From Kiritimatiellia bacterium (lineage in GTDB: Bacteria > Verrucomicrobiota > Kiritimatiellia > RFP12 > UBA3636), in assembly GCA_016295275.1 (NCBI GenBank), contig JAEDLN010000148.1, forward strand, positions 1-6,032: a stretch of DNA of 6,032 nucleotides, given 5' to 3'. The translations under genes and the position numbers were made by a program. Positions 1-5,957 of the stretch are shown piece after piece (within the stretch, counting starts at the first letter, position 1; each line of letters begins with the position of its first letter). The notes beneath the pieces were generated by a model that did not search any database, was not told the DNA's origin, and worked only from the letters and a program-made list of their open reading frames with translations.

Positions 1-233
1 TCGACCTGCCATTTCGGCAGGTGTTCACAGCGGGACTTTTACAATAACGGATGGGGAAATAAGCTGTTCGACCTGCCATTTCGGCAGGTGTTCACAGCGG
101 CGTAAAGTAAATTCTTGGAGAGGTCAGAATAGCTGTTCGACCTTCCATTTCGGCAGGTGTTCACAGCTATGACCTCCTAAAATTTGCCCGTAGCCAAAGC
201 TGTTCGACCTGCCATTTCGGCAGGTGTTCACAG
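1..233. CRISPR. CRISPR array, terminal part (3 full repeats plus 1 cut by the window edge)
   Basis: Four copies of a 36-nt repeat lie at 1-30 (first 6 bases outside the window), 62-97, 131-166 and 198-233. They are separated by unrelated spacers of 31, 33 and 31 nt. Each repeat is an imperfect full-length palindrome: a 7-bp inner stem (ACCTGCC / GGCAGGT) around the loop ATTTC, plus an outer GCTGT/ACAGC pairing. The outer pairing reaches one base into the flank; that base is C after copies 1-3 and A after the last copy. The third copy has a G-to-T change at 144 that breaks the inner stem. The array continues left of the window and ends at 233. No cas gene is present, so the type is not fixed. 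The 36/31 spacing and self-complementary ends are compatible with class 2 (type II or V) arrays, but I hold this weakly. Transcription direction is unresolved. Confidence 0.9.
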
Positions 234-410
234 AGATGGTTGTTAATTCCCGTTGTTTCAACGGGATAAGCGGGATTTCCCGCGAAAAAAATGATCCATT
301 TGCGGTGGATTTTGGGTGCATTTTCTCATTTTTTTGAAAAAATGCAAGCAAAAACAAGCCGTTTTCGGGTGTGGTTGTGTCGGAGCGGGGGCCTGAGGGG
401 GGCATACGGC
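234..410. other. Non-coding gap between CRISPR array and operon; candidate leader
   Basis: No convincing gene lies here. The stretch holds a perfect 7-bp hairpin at 249-265 (CCCGTTG, loop TTT, CAACGGG) and a 6-bp inverted repeat at 270-283 (GCGGGA, TT, TCCCGC). It also has an AT-only palindrome at 327-344 (CATTTTTT, TG, AAAAAATG) nested inside TGCATTTT...AAAATGCA (317-346). The AT-rich part (about 285-357) next to the last repeat would suit a CRISPR leader, in which case the array would be transcribed leftward, like the operon. The sequence could instead be the 3' untranslated and termination region of the ATPase gene. No hairpin is followed by a T-run in the right orientation for a standard intrinsic terminator. 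Confidence 0.5.
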
Positions 411-3400
411 TCATGCGAATGGTCGGAAGACAATCGGTCCATCTGCATCGCGATCAAGAAGAATGGCCTTCGTTGGGGAGAGTACGGGTACATCTCTAGG
501 GCCGATTCCCTCGAATCCGAGGAATTTCGATGGATCGGAGATTGTCATATCTCCGATACGGAGATCGCAGAGGGAGAGCAATTCCTTGGCAATCTGGTAC
601 GCGCGGCTGTAGTCGCGGAAGAAGAGGACCAGTTGCAAACCGCTCTTCTTCGGGCATTCGACGAGTGAACGGAGTTGTTCGGCAGGGGAGCCGCTTCGGG
701 AGGAAACAAATCCCGAGGAGTGAAGACTGCGGAGTCGTTCGAATCCGTCAAGAACGATAACCTTTCGTTCGGCAGATACAGTCTTCACTTTTTCGAGATT
801 TTCGCAGATGCATTCATCGTCGACGCGAACAACGTCCCCGGCGCGATCGAGTTCACGCCAGTCTTCCGGGGTCTCCGAAAAGAGGATGATGTTTTTCGTA
901 CCTGCAGCGGCGGCAATTCCCCGCGCGATCGAACGTCGGAGTCCGTCGGCGATATCGGAACGCCGTGCGATCACGAGAAGGTTCTTTCCGTACAGATCTG
1001 CGAACACGGGAGTCTCCTCGAAGTCCGCCGTCCGGCCGACGGCGAATCGAAGAGCTTTGGCGTTGTTCTCCGGTTCGGAGCAGGCACCGGCCGGAGGCGG
1101 TTCGGGAAGTGTCGTGCCGCGGAAAACGCGGCAGTTTGCCACGGTTTCGTTCCGTTTGGCGGCTTCGGTGGAGAGTGCCTTCAGGTGTGCCTTGCAGCGA
1201 TCCGGATCTGCCAGCGGAATGCAGAGTCGGATATTTGCCGATTTCTTTCCGAGGTCGTTGTTGAGGATGCAGTGGGGCGGTCCCGGAAGTTCTGCAGCCG
1301 CCTGATTATCGGTTGCGAGGAGTGTGGCCGAGTCCTCCGGCGTGCATTTCAACGCGAGCCGGCAGGCCATTTGGCCGAGGAACGTTCGAATCGAGACGAT
1401 GTTCTGGAGCCCGTTCAGCGTCTGCGTTGCCATCAGCAGATGGATACCGGCCGCGCGCCCGAGTTTGAGGAGGCTTCGAAACAACGTTTCCGCCTCGGCA
1501 CCTGCTTTTACGCCCTCGAACAGCCGCTGAAATTCATCGATGACGAGGAGAATGCGCGGCAGTGCCTTCCCGGATTTTTGCCGGTATCCGCGGATATCGA
1601 CGGTACCGGTTTCTTTGAACAGGTTTGACCGGCGGATCCGCTCTTTCTCCAGATGGCGAAGGACCGAGATGCCATATTCGACATCGCTCTCCGTCGCGAT
1701 GCCCGCCGCGTGCGGCAGGAGCGGATGCGCATAGGCGTTGAATTCCGTTGCTTCCTTGTAGTCGAGCAAGTAGAGATTCAGTTCGCTTGGCGCGTATCGA
1801 TGGCAGAGGGAATGGATGAGAACATGGAGGAGGTTCGTCTTTCCCGAGCCGGACGTTCCGCCGAGCAACGCATGGACGGGCTGGTCGCCCAGCGAGAATC
1901 GGACAGGAGATCGGCTTTCCTCGCTCCATCCGATTGTCGCTTCCAGCTCATTCTCGGACGATGCTCCCCAGAGTGGCTCGTTTTTCCAGACCGATTCCAG
2001 CGAACCGGCGAAGCGATCGCGCTCTTTGTAGTCGGCGCACAGTCCGGCAAGTACCGCAGCCACATCCGCTTCATCCGGAATGGCGCATGGATCCTCAGCG
2101 TCGATGTGTACATTCCGGAGTTTCGGGAAACCGCCGAGAAGACTCCCGAGTCGGTCGGCCTTCCACGCGAAAGATCGGAGAGCGGTCTTCAGTGCGGCGT
2201 GCCGCCTTGGATCGAGCTTCGACGGGTCGAGCGCGAGGAGCGGCAGGATTCCGCACGTTGGTCCGTTTTCGAGGATTTTCGCGAGATAGGATGCCGCGAC
2301 GTCTGTGAGTTGGTCCGGCAAATCGAACATCGCGAGAATCCGAAAGGTTTTCGGACAATCGGGGTGTTCTGCGTTGTAGGATGCCCAGTCGTGAATCTTT
2401 CCGGTGCATTCCATTTGCAGGAATGTCTCGATTGCACCATGCAAACGCGAAAGAGCCGTCTCGATTTCGGAGGCAACGGTCGGGAACTTTCCACCGGCGA
2501 ACGGCTTTTGGTTATCGAGAAGCTTTTGGAAGCCGTTCAACGAAGCCCCCATCCGGACGGGATCGCAGACGGTGATCTCGAGCGAGTCCGGTGGAAGGCA
2601 CTGGAACGACCGCAGCAGAAACTCGCGGATGGCAGCCGTACCGGACTCTGTCGCGGGGAAGACGAGCGCCTTCGGTACGGGGAACGGCAAGATGCGCGGA
2701 ACAGACCACGCTGTTCCGTTGTCCGCAGAGAAACGGTAGCGTCCAAAAGAGAATGCGTCCGGAAACGCCTTTGCGCGTCCGTATTCGTTCGGTCCGAGCT
2801 TTGCGAGCCTTGGCTGGACAGCGAGAATCTGTTCAATCTGCTCTTTGAGTGCCTTTGCGGCGGCATTGCCTTCCTGCGCCCGGTTCACGGCGCGCGCCTC
2901 TTGCCTGTCACGCATCCGCTTCAGGTCCGCGAGAACCTTCTCGTGTTCTTTTGCTTTCTCGACGGCGCACCGGAGCGCATTTTGCCGATTGGAGTTTTCC
3001 CCGATCAAGGCGGTCATCTCATTTGCCTTGCGGCGAAGATCGGTTTCTTTTGAGATGAGCGCCGAGAGACGCGCCTTTTTGTCCTGATTTTTTCCATGGA
3101 GCTGATTCAGTTCCGCCTGGATGTCCGTCAAGTTCTTTTCGATCCGGGTCTTCTCCTCCTTCTCCTTGTCGTCGAAGATCCAGTACCAAATATCCTGAAC
3201 GAGATACCGATTCCGGATTTTTTTTGTCAGGAAATCGATTTGGTTTTTCAACGCCATCTCCCGTTGATGGTCTTTCTTGATTTCCGCATTCAGGTTTTCA
3301 ATCTCTTTGCGGATGGAATCCGCGTGGGTTGCGGCGATAGAAGCCTCCTCTTCGCTTCCGGCTCGCTTGCTCTTATATGCGAGTTCTTCGTGGCGGAGCG

Positions 3401-3602
3401 AAGACATCGGGTCAGTGCCGACGGTTTCCCGCGTATGACCCGCCTTTTTGAGAAGCCTCACGATTTCGGCGTCCAGCTGTTTTGCACGGGATTTGATGGA
3501 CGTCTCCTGTGCGATCTCTTCGGCAGGGATGCCATCGAGGCTTGCGTCGAGTTCGCCAATGAGGCGGCGGATTTCATGATAGGCTTCGGGAATAACGTTC
3601 AT
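411..3602 (-). CDS. FtsK/SpoIIIE-type tandem ATPase with N-terminal coiled coil (EccC/EssC-like motor)
   Basis: 1063 aa. Residues 15-260 are charged, heptad-like coiled coil. Residues about 555-800 form a canonical FtsK/SpoIIIE module: Walker A GGTSGSGKT (581-589, K588), the strand LYLLDYKEATEF (610-621), Walker B ILLVIDEF (684-691, D689/E690), then GIHLLMATQ ending at Q727. Two flanking regions look like eroded copies. Residues about 305-500 have PATESGTAAIREFLLRSF where Walker A would sit and RILAMFDLP where Walker B would sit. Residues about 855-1063 have NLLVIARRSDIADGLRRSI and VIVLDGFERL. A chain of three ATPase modules is the layout of EccC/EssC, the T7SS motors, but I see no transmembrane segment or FHA domain, which those usually have. 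The ATG overlaps the upstream stop as ATGA, so translation is probably coupled; no strong Shine-Dalgarno is visible. The motor domain call is firm. The eroded modules and the substrate (protein or DNA) are inference. Confidence 0.93.
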   Translation of the reverse strand: MNVIPEAYHEIRRLIGELDASLDGIPAEEIAQETSIKSRAKQLDAEIVRLLKKAGHTRETVGTDPMSSLRHEELAYKSKRAGSEEEASIAATHADSIRKEIENLNAEIKKDHQREMALKNQIDFLTKKIRNRYLVQDIWYWIFDDKEKEEKTRIEKNLTDIQAELNQLHGKNQDKKARLSALISKETDLRRKANEMTALIGENSNRQNALRCAVEKAKEHEKVLADLKRMRDRQEARAVNRAQEGNAAAKALKEQIEQILAVQPRLAKLGPNEYGRAKAFPDAFSFGRYRFSADNGTAWSVPRILPFPVPKALVFPATESGTAAIREFLLRSFQCLPPDSLEITVCDPVRMGASLNGFQKLLDNQKPFAGGKFPTVASEIETALSRLHGAIETFLQMECTGKIHDWASYNAEHPDCPKTFRILAMFDLPDQLTDVAASYLAKILENGPTCGILPLLALDPSKLDPRRHAALKTALRSFAWKADRLGSLLGGFPKLRNVHIDAEDPCAIPDEADVAAVLAGLCADYKERDRFAGSLESVWKNEPLWGASSENELEATIGWSEESRSPVRFSLGDQPVHALLGGTSGSGKTNLLHVLIHSLCHRYAPSELNLYLLDYKEATEFNAYAHPLLPHAAGIATESDVEYGISVLRHLEKERIRRSNLFKETGTVDIRGYRQKSGKALPRILLVIDEFQRLFEGVKAGAEAETLFRSLLKLGRAAGIHLLMATQTLNGLQNIVSIRTFLGQMACRLALKCTPEDSATLLATDNQAAAELPGPPHCILNNDLGKKSANIRLCIPLADPDRCKAHLKALSTEAAKRNETVANCRVFRGTTLPEPPPAGACSEPENNAKALRFAVGRTADFEETPVFADLYGKNLLVIARRSDIADGLRRSIARGIAAAAGTKNIILFSETPEDWRELDRAGDVVRVDDECICENLEKVKTVSAERKVIVLDGFERLRSLHSSGFVSSRSGSPAEQLRSLVECPKKSGLQLVLFFRDYSRAYQIAKELLSLCDLRIGDMTISDPSKFLGFEGIGPRDVPVLSPTKAILLDRDADGPIVFRPFA

Positions 3603-3808
3603 GCTCGGTCAGGGGTGTTTTCTTTGAGTTCGGTTTCGAGTCTGGAGAGTTCAAATTGTGTGTGTTCGATTTCGGATGACAGGATTTCCAGTTCGTGCGC
3701 CATCGGTTCGAGGATGTCGTTCGTCAGGCGAGTCGTGAATTCGCTATGGGTCTGTTCCCGAAAGCGGTCGATTGCCCGGGAGAGGGACGTTGCAAGGTTG
3801 TCGTTCAT
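3599..3808 (-). CDS. Small helical/coiled-coil protein (69 aa) between nuclease and ATPase genes
   Basis: No family recognised. The whole chain reads as amphipathic helix: charged, no glycine, prolines only near residue 35 and the C-terminus. That is compatible with two helices joined at the NDILEPMAHEL segment. There is no W-x-G motif, signal peptide, membrane segment or cysteine. The start is secure: its ATG overlaps the stop of the nuclease gene as ATGA, and AAAGGA (3815-3820) sits 6 nt upstream. Its own stop overlaps the ATPase start in the same way. It is real by operon position and Shine-Dalgarno despite its length. By position and shape it could be a chaperone, adaptor or second targeting partner for the nuclease protein, comparable to the small alpha-helical partners of LXG effectors in Firmicutes T7SS. 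That role is inference. Confidence 0.8.
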   Translation of the reverse strand: MNDNLATSLSRAIDRFREQTHSEFTTRLTNDILEPMAHELEILSSEIEHTQFELSRLETELKENTPDRA

Positions 3809-5004
3809 ATCCGTTCCTTTCCGATTCCGTAAGCAATTGCCTCGAAGAGCGACCGATCGATATCCTTCTTGCGCGGGAGCATCCCGATGATGGGCGATCC
3901 GGCGGCTTTCAGGCGGTCGCGCAGTTCGCGTTCCTTGTCTGCCGGCAGGTCATGGATGTCCGCCGTGCAGATGGTCGCTGCGGCATTTGCCGCACGATGT
4001 CCACCGGCTTGAAACACGAGATGGTCTCCCTGCGCTTTCAGATAGTCGGAACAGCCCGCTTTGACCTCGAACGCCACCGTTCCCCCCTTTGGGGCGAAGA
4101 GGTGGTTTCCCCGCCCGAGAATCAATGGTGCGCGCAAGTTGCGGATTGTGATATCCGTCTTCGTGTAGCGTCCGTCGTCAAAGACGGTTCGATCCTGCGT
4201 GGAGACATCTCCGAGCGGGCGGAACGTCGATACCACGATGCGCTCGGCCAGTTCTCCGCTCACATTCCGCCGCGTCTGGCGGAAGATATCCGCTTTTTTC
4301 GTCAGTTCGTTTGTTGTCGTCCAGCGCTGCCGATAATCCTCGATTATGAATCTGAATCGCGGGTCTCGCTCTGCCTCGTGGGCAATGATTGCCCGGATAT
4401 CTGCCGATTTCATTCGTTCGGAAAGCACATTGGGCGTCACCGGGACGTTTGCCGCAGGAGTCCATCTGGACCAGTTGGCGAACGAAGCCACCGGCGATCT
4501 GGGATGTTCGGCGATGTATTTTTCCAATGCCTCGCTGGCTAGGCGAAGACGATTGGCGCATTGTTCGCCGAGTTCTCCCATTCGCATCAGGGAAACTTGA
4601 CTTGTTTGCTGAAACTGTTGACGCAAAGTCTCTACCTGTTTGGATATTTCGGAAGCCTTTTCCCGCTTTTCTTCACAGTCTTTGAGCACCTCTTTTGCTT
4701 CTGTGAGATCGTTCTGGGCGGTAGCGAGTTCGTCTTTGGCGGAATTGTCCTCGCCGTTTTCTTTGTCGCCGTCTGCGGAGGATATTTGCGATTCGAGCGA
4801 CTGGACGAGCGATTCCAGCCGACAGACTTCTGCCAGCGTTTCCTCGACTGCCTTTTCCGCGTTTGCGAGTGCCGCATTCGTCGATTCCGAGATGGAATCG
4901 AGCGCACAATTGGTTTCGTGGACGGAATCTACCGCACCCGAGAGTCCGTTTGAGAGTTCGGACGCGACATCTTCCATGTTTTCGATTGAGGCAATGGTTT
5001 CCAT
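3805..5004 (-). CDS. Coiled-coil protein with C-terminal PD-(D/E)XK-like nuclease domain; candidate effector
   Basis: 399 aa from the ATG at 5004. Residues 1-165 are helical, with a charged coiled coil from about 40 that includes an acidic patch near 80-90. Residues about 166-246 form a linker containing NWSRWTPAANVP. Residues 247-399 look like a restriction-endonuclease fold: a helix with GELAER (E254), then TKTDITIR (D284), then GGTVAFEVKAG (E313, K315), then KAQGDHLVFQAGGH. The spaced D...E-x-K is the PD-(D/E)XK signature, and a late strand GSPIIGMLP fits the same fold. A helical N-terminus with a C-terminal nuclease is the layout of LXG and other polymorphic toxins, so this may be the operon's effector. 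It could equally be the nuclease subunit of an intracellular complex. The frame is open back to a TTG at 5016, but the ATG 5 nt after the WXG100-like stop is preferred. Neither start has a clear Shine-Dalgarno, so translation is probably coupled. No immunity gene is recognisable. Confidence 0.85.
   Translation of the reverse strand: METIASIENMEDVASELSNGLSGAVDSVHETNCALDSISESTNAALANAEKAVEETLAEVCRLESLVQSLESQISSADGDKENGEDNSAKDELATAQNDLTEAKEVLKDCEEKREKASEISKQVETLRQQFQQTSQVSLMRMGELGEQCANRLRLASEALEKYIAEHPRSPVASFANWSRWTPAANVPVTPNVLSERMKSADIRAIIAHEAERDPRFRFIIEDYRQRWTTTNELTKKADIFRQTRRNVSGELAERIVVSTFRPLGDVSTQDRTVFDDGRYTKTDITIRNLRAPLILGRGNHLFAPKGGTVAFEVKAGCSDYLKAQGDHLVFQAGGHRAANAAATICTADIHDLPADKERELRDRLKAAGSPIIGMLPRKKDIDRSLFEAIAYGIGKERI
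3815..3820 (-). promoter_or_regulatory. Ribosome binding site of the 69-aa helical protein
   Basis: AAAGGA on the minus strand, 6 nt before the ATG at 3808 and inside the end of the nuclease gene. The same hexamer precedes the WXG100-like gene. It supports the ATGA start and independent re-initiation within the operon. Confidence 0.7.
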
Positions 5005-5009
5005 TTGGT

Positions 5010-5285
5010 TCAGCAAAAGGCGTTGTTGAATTCATCGAGATGGTCGGCAAGCCGGATCAGATGCGGAACCTGTTCGTCGCAAGCGGCCGAAAAGCGCCGG
5101 ATGCACTCCTTCAGTTCCGCAAAGGATTCCTCGAACTCTGCGCGTTTCGCGTCGTTCCAAGTATCGCCCAAAGTTGCGAATGCGGCGGATGTGGAAGAGA
5201 TTTCTTCCGCGATGTTTTCTTCGCAAGCCTGTAGGCGTGCGGCGAAATCGCGAATGTCGTCGGGATTGGCGTAAACTTGTGACAT
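5010..5285 (-). CDS. WXG100-like (ESAT-6/YukE superfamily) small helical-hairpin protein
   Basis: 91 aa, the usual length for WXG100 proteins. Two long amphipathic helices (about 8-38 and 45-88) flank a central turn LGDTWNDAKRAEF. W43 is the invariant tryptophan, with Asp rather than Gly at W+2. The opening ANPDDIRDFAARLQ is also typical of the family. There is no signal peptide or membrane segment. The C-terminal YxxxD/E export motif of actinobacterial ESX substrates is absent, and the chain ends in Cys. Such proteins are secreted T7SS substrates or partners that bind an FtsK-type ATPase, and one is encoded in this operon. Here it is the first gene of the four-gene block and probably a partner of the nuclease or of the motor. 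ATG at 5285 is supported by AAAGGA 8 nt upstream. Family assignment is by motif and length only. Confidence 0.85.
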   Translation of the reverse strand: MSQVYANPDDIRDFAARLQACEENIAEEISSTSAAFATLGDTWNDAKRAEFEESFAELKECIRRFSAACDEQVPHLIRLADHLDEFNNAFC

Positions 5286-5293
5286 ACTGTTTT

Positions 5294-5299
5294 TCCTTT
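5294..5299 (-). promoter_or_regulatory. Ribosome binding site of the WXG100-like gene
   Basis: AAAGGA on the minus strand, 8 nt before the ATG at 5285. It fixes the start of the first gene of the core operon. Confidence 0.75.
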
Positions 5300-5342
5300 G
5301 ATGGGGGTGGACCTGTTTTGCAATCGTTTGTCGCTGACATAG

Positions 5343-5373
5343 ACGCCTATGGGGCGTAGAATATCAGGCGTAG
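5343..5373 (-). promoter_or_regulatory. Possible extended -10 promoter with repeated ACGCC boxes
   Basis: On the minus strand TGATATTCT (5366-5358) fits an extended -10 (TGn followed by TATnnT) and would start a transcript with a leader of about 65 nt before the WXG100-like gene. No good -35 is visible 17 nt upstream. The element is embedded between two direct copies of CTACGCC (5373-5367 and 5359-5353, 14 nt apart). An inverted copy, GGCGT (5347-5343), forms a 5-bp dyad with the second. This could be an operator over the promoter, but such short motifs can also arise by chance. Confidence 0.3.
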
Positions 5374-5461
5374 CAAGCTTTATTTTCCGAAAGGTTTTTC
5401 TTAGGTAGGAATGTCGCTCGGGGCGGGAGAAACGGCTTGCGATGGGAACTTCGTAGAGCCG

Positions 5462-5671
5462 TCACTTTACGGACCGAATCACCAGCAGAGAGACGATAAT
5501 CGCATAGACCCAGATGGGTATCTGCGCAAGGATGTATAGAATGAACAAGGCCCCGAATCCGATTCCGATCAGGCTGAACAACGAGAAGACGCTATCGTTG
5601 TCTTGTGACGGACGGTTGCGGTGGACAACGATCCATTCATTGGAATTGGCGCATACATGGCGGTATCTCAT
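5462..5671 (-). CDS. Small two-helix membrane protein (69 aa), function unknown
   Basis: No family recognised. A hydrophilic N-terminus (about residues 1-27, with one Cys and the segment NEWIVVHRNRP) is followed by two hydrophobic stretches, about 28-48 (FSLIGIGFGALFILYIL) and 51-65 (IPIWVYAIIVSLLVI). The chain ends in a short basic tail, RSVK. Both ends are probably cytoplasmic, with the helices joined by a very tight turn. ATG at 5671 is chosen because AGAAGGA lies 7 nt upstream; an in-frame GTG at 5713 lacks such a site. It points the same way as the core operon but is 176 nt upstream of it, with a possible separate promoter between, so membership is uncertain. If it does belong, it would be the only membrane component in the set. 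Confidence 0.72.
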   Translation of the reverse strand: MRYRHVCANSNEWIVVHRNRPSQDNDSVFSLFSLIGIGFGALFILYILAQIPIWVYAIIVSLLVIRSVK

Positions 5672-5957
5672 ATCGATTTCCTTCTGGTTTGGTGCGGAGA
5701 GAGGTTTTTCCACTGAGGATAAGCGGGAGATTCACCAAAATTCCACCGGGAAGGATTGTTTTTTTCCAAATCGCTGCGGAAGGAGCCGGAAAGGGTTGGG
5801 AGGATGGGGAGACGGAACCGGCGGACATCGACCGGGGTTGCCCCCGAACCCCGCCAAGTGGCACGGCAACAGGGTGGCGCAGCGTGCGGGTAAAATGTGC
5901 ATCGCGGGGAATGCTCTTTTCGCAATAAGGCATATAAGCTGGATGCGACAGGTATGG
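5672..5957. other. Non-coding stretch with GC-rich palindrome
   Basis: The open frames here have arginine/proline/serine-rich translations and no family features, so I call no gene. The notable structure is a perfect 7-bp hairpin at 5833-5853 (CGGGGTT, loop GCCCCCG, AACCCCG). A short T-run (5759-5765) lies to its left. The promoter of the small membrane protein is presumably here, but no convincing -35/-10 pair is visible on the minus strand. Confidence 0.5.
5679..5685 (-). promoter_or_regulatory. Ribosome binding site of the small membrane protein
   Basis: AGAAGGA on the minus strand, 7 nt before ATG at 5671. It is a strong match that selects this start over the upstream GTG. Confidence 0.75.

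Noticed and set aside
264..275. The 12-mer GGATAAGCGGGA occurs here and again at 5717-5728, flanking the operon
   Set aside because: About one direct 12-base match is expected by chance in a 6-kb window, and the flanks do not extend it. It is not taken as an attachment site or target duplication. The minus-strand CTTATCC it contains has no shared -35.
234..410. tracrRNA-like anti-repeat next to the array
   Set aside because: No stretch in the gap is complementary to the repeat over a useful length, so a type II assignment gets no support from here.
675..1628. Long plus-strand open frame (317 aa), and another at 1653-3053 (466 aa)
   Set aside because: Both are antisense to the ATPase gene, whose frame has clear Walker motifs. 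Their translations are Arg/Gly-rich without domain features, a common effect of GC-rich coding DNA.
5433..5461. CGGCT...AGCCG dyad just after the membrane protein stop, possible terminator
   Set aside because: Only 5 bp with a 19-nt loop, followed by TTTCTCC instead of a T-run; too weak to call.
5637..5933. Minus-strand open frame of 98 aa upstream of the membrane protein
   Set aside because: The translation is Pro/Ser/Arg-rich with no family signature. It overlaps the start of the better supported membrane protein gene in another frame and has no good ribosome site.
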